DNA from: an uncultured Anaerolineae bacterium
Lineage (GTDB): Bacteria; Chloroflexota; Anaerolineae; Anaerolineales; Villigracilaceae
Direction: 5' to 3'
Length of the DNA: 18,594 bases
Assembly (NCBI GenBank): GCA_903854805.1
Contig: CAINXK010000138.1
Location: 1-18,594, forward strand
Of the stretch, positions 15,901-18,594 are shown piece by piece. The notes beneath the pieces are model-generated. The model had not been told where the DNA came from. It made no database searches and saw only the letters and a list, made by a program, of their open reading frames with translations. The position numbers and the translations under genes were made by a program. The first letter of the stretch is position 1. Every line of letters starts with the position of its first letter.

Positions 15901-18594
15901 GAAGACAAAACTGAATCCTACATGGGTGTACCAATCGTCGCGGGTGAAAAAATGTTGGGAGTGGTCAGCGTACAAAGTTACAAGCAGAACGCATACAACC
16001 AGAATCATATCCACCTGCTGCAAACGCTTTCATCGAATATGGGCGTGGCTATTGAAAACGCACGGTTGTTCGATGAGACCCAACGCCTGCTGAAGATCAC
16101 CGAAGACCGAGCCGCTGAACTGGCGATCATCAACAGTGTTCAGGAGGGGTTGGCTTCCAAGCTGGAAATGCAGGCGATTTATGACCTGATCGGCGACAAA
16201 ATCCGCGACATCTTCGACGCGCAAGTGGTGGATATTGGTTTGTTTGACCCCAGCGATCAGCTTTTGCATTTTCCGTACGCCATCGAACGCGGTGAGCGCT
16301 TCCCTGATGAACCCATGCAATTGGTGGGCTTCCGAAAATATGTGCTTCAAACGCAACACCCGTTGCTTATTAATGAAAATATGGTTGAGTTAGCCGCAAA
16401 GCATGGAAATCCGTTGGCTTTTCAGGGTGAAGTTTCCAAAGCCTGTTTATTTGTGCCGATGTTGGTCGGTGGCGAAGCCAAAGGTGTGATCTCCCTCCAA
16501 AATCTGGACCACGAAAACGCTTTCAGCGAATCGGATGTCAGCTTACTGACCACCCTGACCAACGCCATGAGCGTGGCGCTCGAAAATGCACGCCTGTTTG
16601 CCGAGACCCAACGCCTGCTGAAAATTACCGAAGACCGTGCAGCGGAATTAGCGATCATCAACAGCGTCCAGGAGGGGTTGGCTTCAAAGCTGATCATGCA
16701 GGCTATTTACGACTTGATTGGAGACAAGATCCGCGATATTTTCGATGCACAAGTGGTGGATATTGGCATTTACGATCGCAACGAAAAACTCTTGCACTTC
16801 CCCTACACCATCGAGCGCGGTGTCCGCTTCCCGGACGAGCCTATGGGTCTGATTGGTTACCGCAAGCATGCCATGGAAACCCATCAGCCTTTGTTGATCA
16901 ACGATGACACGCTTGGCGCGGCGGCGAAATATGGGAATCCACTCATCGTCCAGGGCGAGCTTCCGCAGTCATTATTATTTGTGCCCATGCTGGTGGGGGG
17001 CGAGGCGATTGGCGTCATTTCGCTCCAAAACCTGGACCACGAAAACGCCTTTACCGCATCCGATGTCAGCCTGCTGATGACCCTGACCAACGCGATGAGC
17101 GTGGCACTCGAAAACGCCCGCCTGTTTGACGAAACCCAGCGCTTGCTGCGGGTGACCGAAGACCGCGCGGCGGAACTCGGCGCCATCAGCAAGGTCAGCC
17201 AGGCGTTGATCGTTGAATCGGAACTGGATAACACCATCCAGTTGATCGGGAATCAGATGCGTGAGATCTTCAGCGCGGATATCGTTTATTTGGCACTGCT
17301 CGACACACAGACGAATCTGATTCACTTTCCCTATCAATACGGAGAAGCCTTTACTACCCTGACTCTCGGCCAGGGACTGACAAGCAAGATCATCCAGACC
17401 GGCGAACCTTTGCTTATCAATCAGGATGTGATGGCGCGCACCGCACAGATCGGCGCCACGCGCGTGGGCAAGGAGGCACTCTCGTACCTGGGCGTGCCGA
17501 TCAAAACCGGCAAAGGCACGATTGGCGTGATCAGCGTCCAAAGCACCACACAGGAGGGGCTATTCAACGATGACTCGCTGCGCCTGCTGACTACGATCGC
17601 CGCCAATGCAGGCGCGGCTTTGCATAACGCGCAATTGTTCAGTGATGCACTCGAGAACCTGCGCCAGGTGGAAATCCTTACAAATGCGGCTAGCGCTATC
17701 GAACAGAGCGCCTACGAACCAGCCATGATCGAGTCAGTCGCGGCGCGTACCGATGCACTCGGCGAACTGGCGCGTGTCTTCCGCAAGATGGCCGATGAAG
17801 TTCGTTTGCGCGAACAGCGCCTCAAGCGCCAGCTGGCTCAAATGCAGTTGGATATCGAAGAGAAAAAACTCGCCAAGGCAGAGACCGTGGCGATCTACGT
17901 CCCGATGGACCGCCGCCAGGCGATGGCTGAGCATCTCACTTTGCCGGAGCGGGCACATGGCACTGCCTTGTTTGCGGATGTCTCTGGCTTCACGGCATTG
18001 ACCGAGTCGCTGGCGAATGAATTGGGCTTGCAGCGCGGCGCAGAGGAGATGATCCGCCATCTCAATCGGGTTCTTACCACGCTGATCGATGAAGTCCATC
18101 GCTACAGCGGGGCCGTGATCAATTTCAGCGGTGACGCGATCACCTGCTGGTTCGACGATCTCGATCTGCACGGACACCCGCGCGCGGATTCAGCTGTGGA
18201 GCGCGCAGCAGCCTGCGCCTTTGCCATGCAAAAAGACATGACCCAATTTGCTGCCATCAACACCCCCAACGGCAAGACGATTGGATTATCCATCAAAGTG
18301 GCACTGGCGGCCGGCCCCACCCGCCGCATGGTGGTGGGCGATGGAAACGCGCACCAGATCGATGTTTTAGCCGGGGCTACCCTGACTGCCCTGGCGGGAG
18401 CTGAACACGTAGCCGAGAAAGGCGAAATCGTATTCTCGGCCACAGGCTTCTCCTTCCTTGAAGAAAAATTCAGCGTCTCTTCCTGGCGCGAAGGCAGGCA
18501 ATTTGCTGTGCTGGCGGGCCTGAAGCAGGCGATCGCTCCCAGCCCGTGGCCAGAGCTGGGCGAGGATGCCATCCTTAAATCCCGGCTGCGACCG
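12943..18594 (+). CDS. Giant multi-GAF signalling protein with class III adenylate/guanylate cyclase domain (partial, runs off the end)
   Basis: An uninterrupted frame of 1884 codons to the window edge with no stop. The ATG at 12943 has GAGG 5 nt upstream. After a short Lys-rich, coiled N-terminus come nine GAF domains, at residues about 45-190, 212-364, 382-533, 551-704, 719-872, 896-1045, 1070-1221, 1246-1396 and 1420-1566. Each ends in a helix reading like ENARLFDETQRLL. A charged coiled coil (about 1566-1653) leads to a class III cyclase domain from about 1671. Both metal-binding Asp are visible there, in LFADVSGFT and FSGDAITCWF. GAF domains bind small ligands or sense redox state; the cyclase would make cAMP or cGMP. 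No membrane segment or bilin Cys was seen, so it is probably cytosolic. Related Chloroflexota proteins often continue with another cyclase, AAA and repeat domains (from memory), which lie beyond this window. Confidence 0.9.
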   Translation, partial: MAKQAEPQKKSMVKKTKVVMAALEQQLAQRNAELAILNTVQQALASKLDLQAIYNLVGDQVREIFKTEVVYIAVRNPVDFNQIDFPYYVDRGSEVKAAPLTLGEGLTSRVIAGRQPLLAGTMAEQVRLGAVFEADERANTYLGIPILIGDLVVGVVSVQSYRENAFNDSDIRLLTTLASSMGVALENARLLDQTQRHAQEVTTLADIGREISSTLVLSTVLERIASHAMNLLHARDVVLRLLESDGRLRAAVAIGKYADIYKDWHAQLGQGLSGNVAKAGIAEIINNPGNDPRVIDIPGTEEDKATRAILFAPLIIGEVVIGVLSVWRDKIEAGPFTQADLDFGLSLARQAAIAIQNARLYAETQQRFKETEILRAANVALTRSLDLDTILGVLLDYLQQIVPYDTGSVFLLEDENHLTALAARGYEYWVENPEKAVGIRFDYKNLPHIRTVIEDQTTLIIPDVRQHPGWVVAETAGHVRNWLAVPLVAGNKTIGMYSLDKVEPGYFTPEHQRLAENLAAQAAIAFQNATLFRNQQVAREQAETLRAAASALGSTLSLGEVFELILSELRKVVPYDSCSVQQLDNNEMVIVGGHGFPNLDELLGKRFDWRGSDDPAGEVVRSRKPVMIADVSARFEHFKDETHGLGRVHGWLGVPLLFGERLIGMITLDKLEKDFYTAEHAHMAQAFATQAATAIENARLFETEQIARQQAETLRAAALALGSTLSLQRVFELILSELRKVVPYDSCSVQQLDGNTMVIVGGHGFPNLDELIGNRFDWRGPDDPAGEVVHSFQPVIIADVSARFKHFKDETHGQGRVHGWLGVPLLFGERMIGMLTLDKLEKDFYTPEHAHMAQGFATQAATAIENARLFNETERLLKLTEERAQELAILNSVGEAMAKTLDVKTVTRIVGDKVRDIFGAEVTEILLREVTSDLIQVPYAFAKNYQDVEPFALGTGLTSKVIISGKPLILGTFEQGVELGALTPTEEDKTESYMGVPIVAGEKMLGVVSVQSYKQNAYNQNHIHLLQTLSSNMGVAIENARLFDETQRLLKITEDRAAELAIINSVQEGLASKLEMQAIYDLIGDKIRDIFDAQVVDIGLFDPSDQLLHFPYAIERGERFPDEPMQLVGFRKYVLQTQHPLLINENMVELAAKHGNPLAFQGEVSKACLFVPMLVGGEAKGVISLQNLDHENAFSESDVSLLTTLTNAMSVALENARLFAETQRLLKITEDRAAELAIINSVQEGLASKLIMQAIYDLIGDKIRDIFDAQVVDIGIYDRNEKLLHFPYTIERGVRFPDEPMGLIGYRKHAMETHQPLLINDDTLGAAAKYGNPLIVQGELPQSLLFVPMLVGGEAIGVISLQNLDHENAFTASDVSLLMTLTNAMSVALENARLFDETQRLLRVTEDRAAELGAISKVSQALIVESELDNTIQLIGNQMREIFSADIVYLALLDTQTNLIHFPYQYGEAFTTLTLGQGLTSKIIQTGEPLLINQDVMARTAQIGATRVGKEALSYLGVPIKTGKGTIGVISVQSTTQEGLFNDDSLRLLTTIAANAGAALHNAQLFSDALENLRQVEILTNAASAIEQSAYEPAMIESVAARTDALGELARVFRKMADEVRLREQRLKRQLAQMQLDIEEKKLAKAETVAIYVPMDRRQAMAEHLTLPERAHGTALFADVSGFTALTESLANELGLQRGAEEMIRHLNRVLTTLIDEVHRYSGAVINFSGDAITCWFDDLDLHGHPRADSAVERAAACAFAMQKDMTQFAAINTPNGKTIGLSIKVALAAGPTRRMVVGDGNAHQIDVLAGATLTALAGAEHVAEKGEIVFSATGFSFLEEKFSVSSWREGRQFAVLAGLKQAIAPSPWPELGEDAILKSRLRP
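14566..15559 (+). repeat. In-gene tandem duplication, GAF4 and GAF5 (507-nt period)
   Basis: The segment from 14566 and that from 15073 align with a period of exactly 507 nt (169 codons). Long stretches are identical at protein level, such as ILSELRKVVPYDSCSVQQLD, MVIVGGHGFPNLDEL, VHGWLGVPLLFGER and LDKLEKDFYT. Most base differences fall at third codon positions, which points to an older duplication kept under selection rather than a very recent copy. Confidence 0.85.
16087..17142 (+). repeat. In-gene tandem duplication, GAF7 and GAF8 (528-nt period)
   Basis: The units 16087-16614 and 16615-17142 share a period of exactly 528 nt (176 codons). Shared text includes ITEDRAAELAIINSVQEGLA, IYDLIGDKIRDIFDAQVVDI, LLFVPMLVGGEA or a close variant, and VISLQNLDHENAF. 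The linker pattern recurs at the start of GAF9. This repeat family differs from the GAF4/GAF5 one, so the protein grew by at least two separate internal duplications. Confidence 0.85.

Noticed and set aside
14566..17142. Repeated units considered as a CRISPR array or other DNA-level repeat.
   Set aside because: The periods are whole codon multiples of 507 and 528 nt inside one reading frame, so they are protein domain duplications.
14278..17606. Many minus-strand open frames, up to 188 codons, opposite the multi-GAF gene.
   Set aside because: They are antisense shadows of the repeated GAF coding sequence. The plus-strand frame is continuous from 12943 to the end with clear domains.

Overview
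The window looks like part of an anaerobic bacterial chromosome of moderate GC content. The most likely source is Chloroflexota of the Anaerolineae type. That placement is inference from gene content: a giant multi-GAF class III cyclase, a tungsten-type aldehyde:ferredoxin oxidoreductase with its own MoaD-like protein, LarA-like and UroD-like catabolic proteins, and two 2-oxoacid/acetoin dehydrogenase E1 sets. No rRNA, tRNA, CRISPR array or intact insertion sequence was seen.

Layout. (1) Positions 41-4488, plus strand: a tightly packed operon of E1 alpha, E1 beta, a VOC-family (methylmalonyl-CoA epimerase-like) protein, a FadR-type GntR regulator and a UroD-family methyltransferase-like protein. 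(2) Positions 4495-4537: a perfect 18-bp inverted repeat acting as a shared bidirectional terminator. (3) Positions 11717 down to 4537, minus strand: a LarA-like (DUF2088) protein, aldehyde:ferredoxin oxidoreductase, a MoaD/ThiS-like sulfur carrier, then a second E1 alpha, E1 beta and an E2 acyltransferase with two E3/E1-binding domains. (4) Positions 11750-11860: a compact divergent control region with near-consensus sigma-70 promoters on both strands and a cluster of TTGACA/TTGTCA half-sites. (5) Positions 11936-12199: a decayed, frameshifted and truncated corrinoid-protein gene. (6) Positions 12200-12942: a non-coding or decayed stretch with an imperfect inverted repeat. (7) Position 12943 to the window end: a giant signalling protein with nine GAF domains followed by a class III nucleotide cyclase domain. 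It runs off the window.

How the genes may work together (inference). The minus-strand genes make chemical sense as a unit. An E1/E2 complex of the acetoin dehydrogenase/2-oxoacid dehydrogenase type would yield acyl-CoA and, if it cleaves acetoin, acetaldehyde. The oxidoreductase could oxidise the aldehyde to the acid and reduce ferredoxin, and the MoaD-like protein would supply sulfur for its pterin cofactor. The LarA-like protein could interconvert a 2-hydroxy acid. The plus-strand operon adds a second E1 pair without an E2, a CoA-thioester-type VOC enzyme, a UroD-like methyltransferase and a FadR-family regulator. A FadR/PdhR-type palindrome, TTGGT-N3-ACCAA, just upstream of the oxidoreductase suggests that the local GntR protein, or a relative, controls both arms. 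The broken corrinoid gene suggests the locus once carried a methyl-transfer module that has since been lost. No E3 (dihydrolipoamide dehydrogenase) and no NPN-cofactor genes (larB, larC, larE) are in the window.
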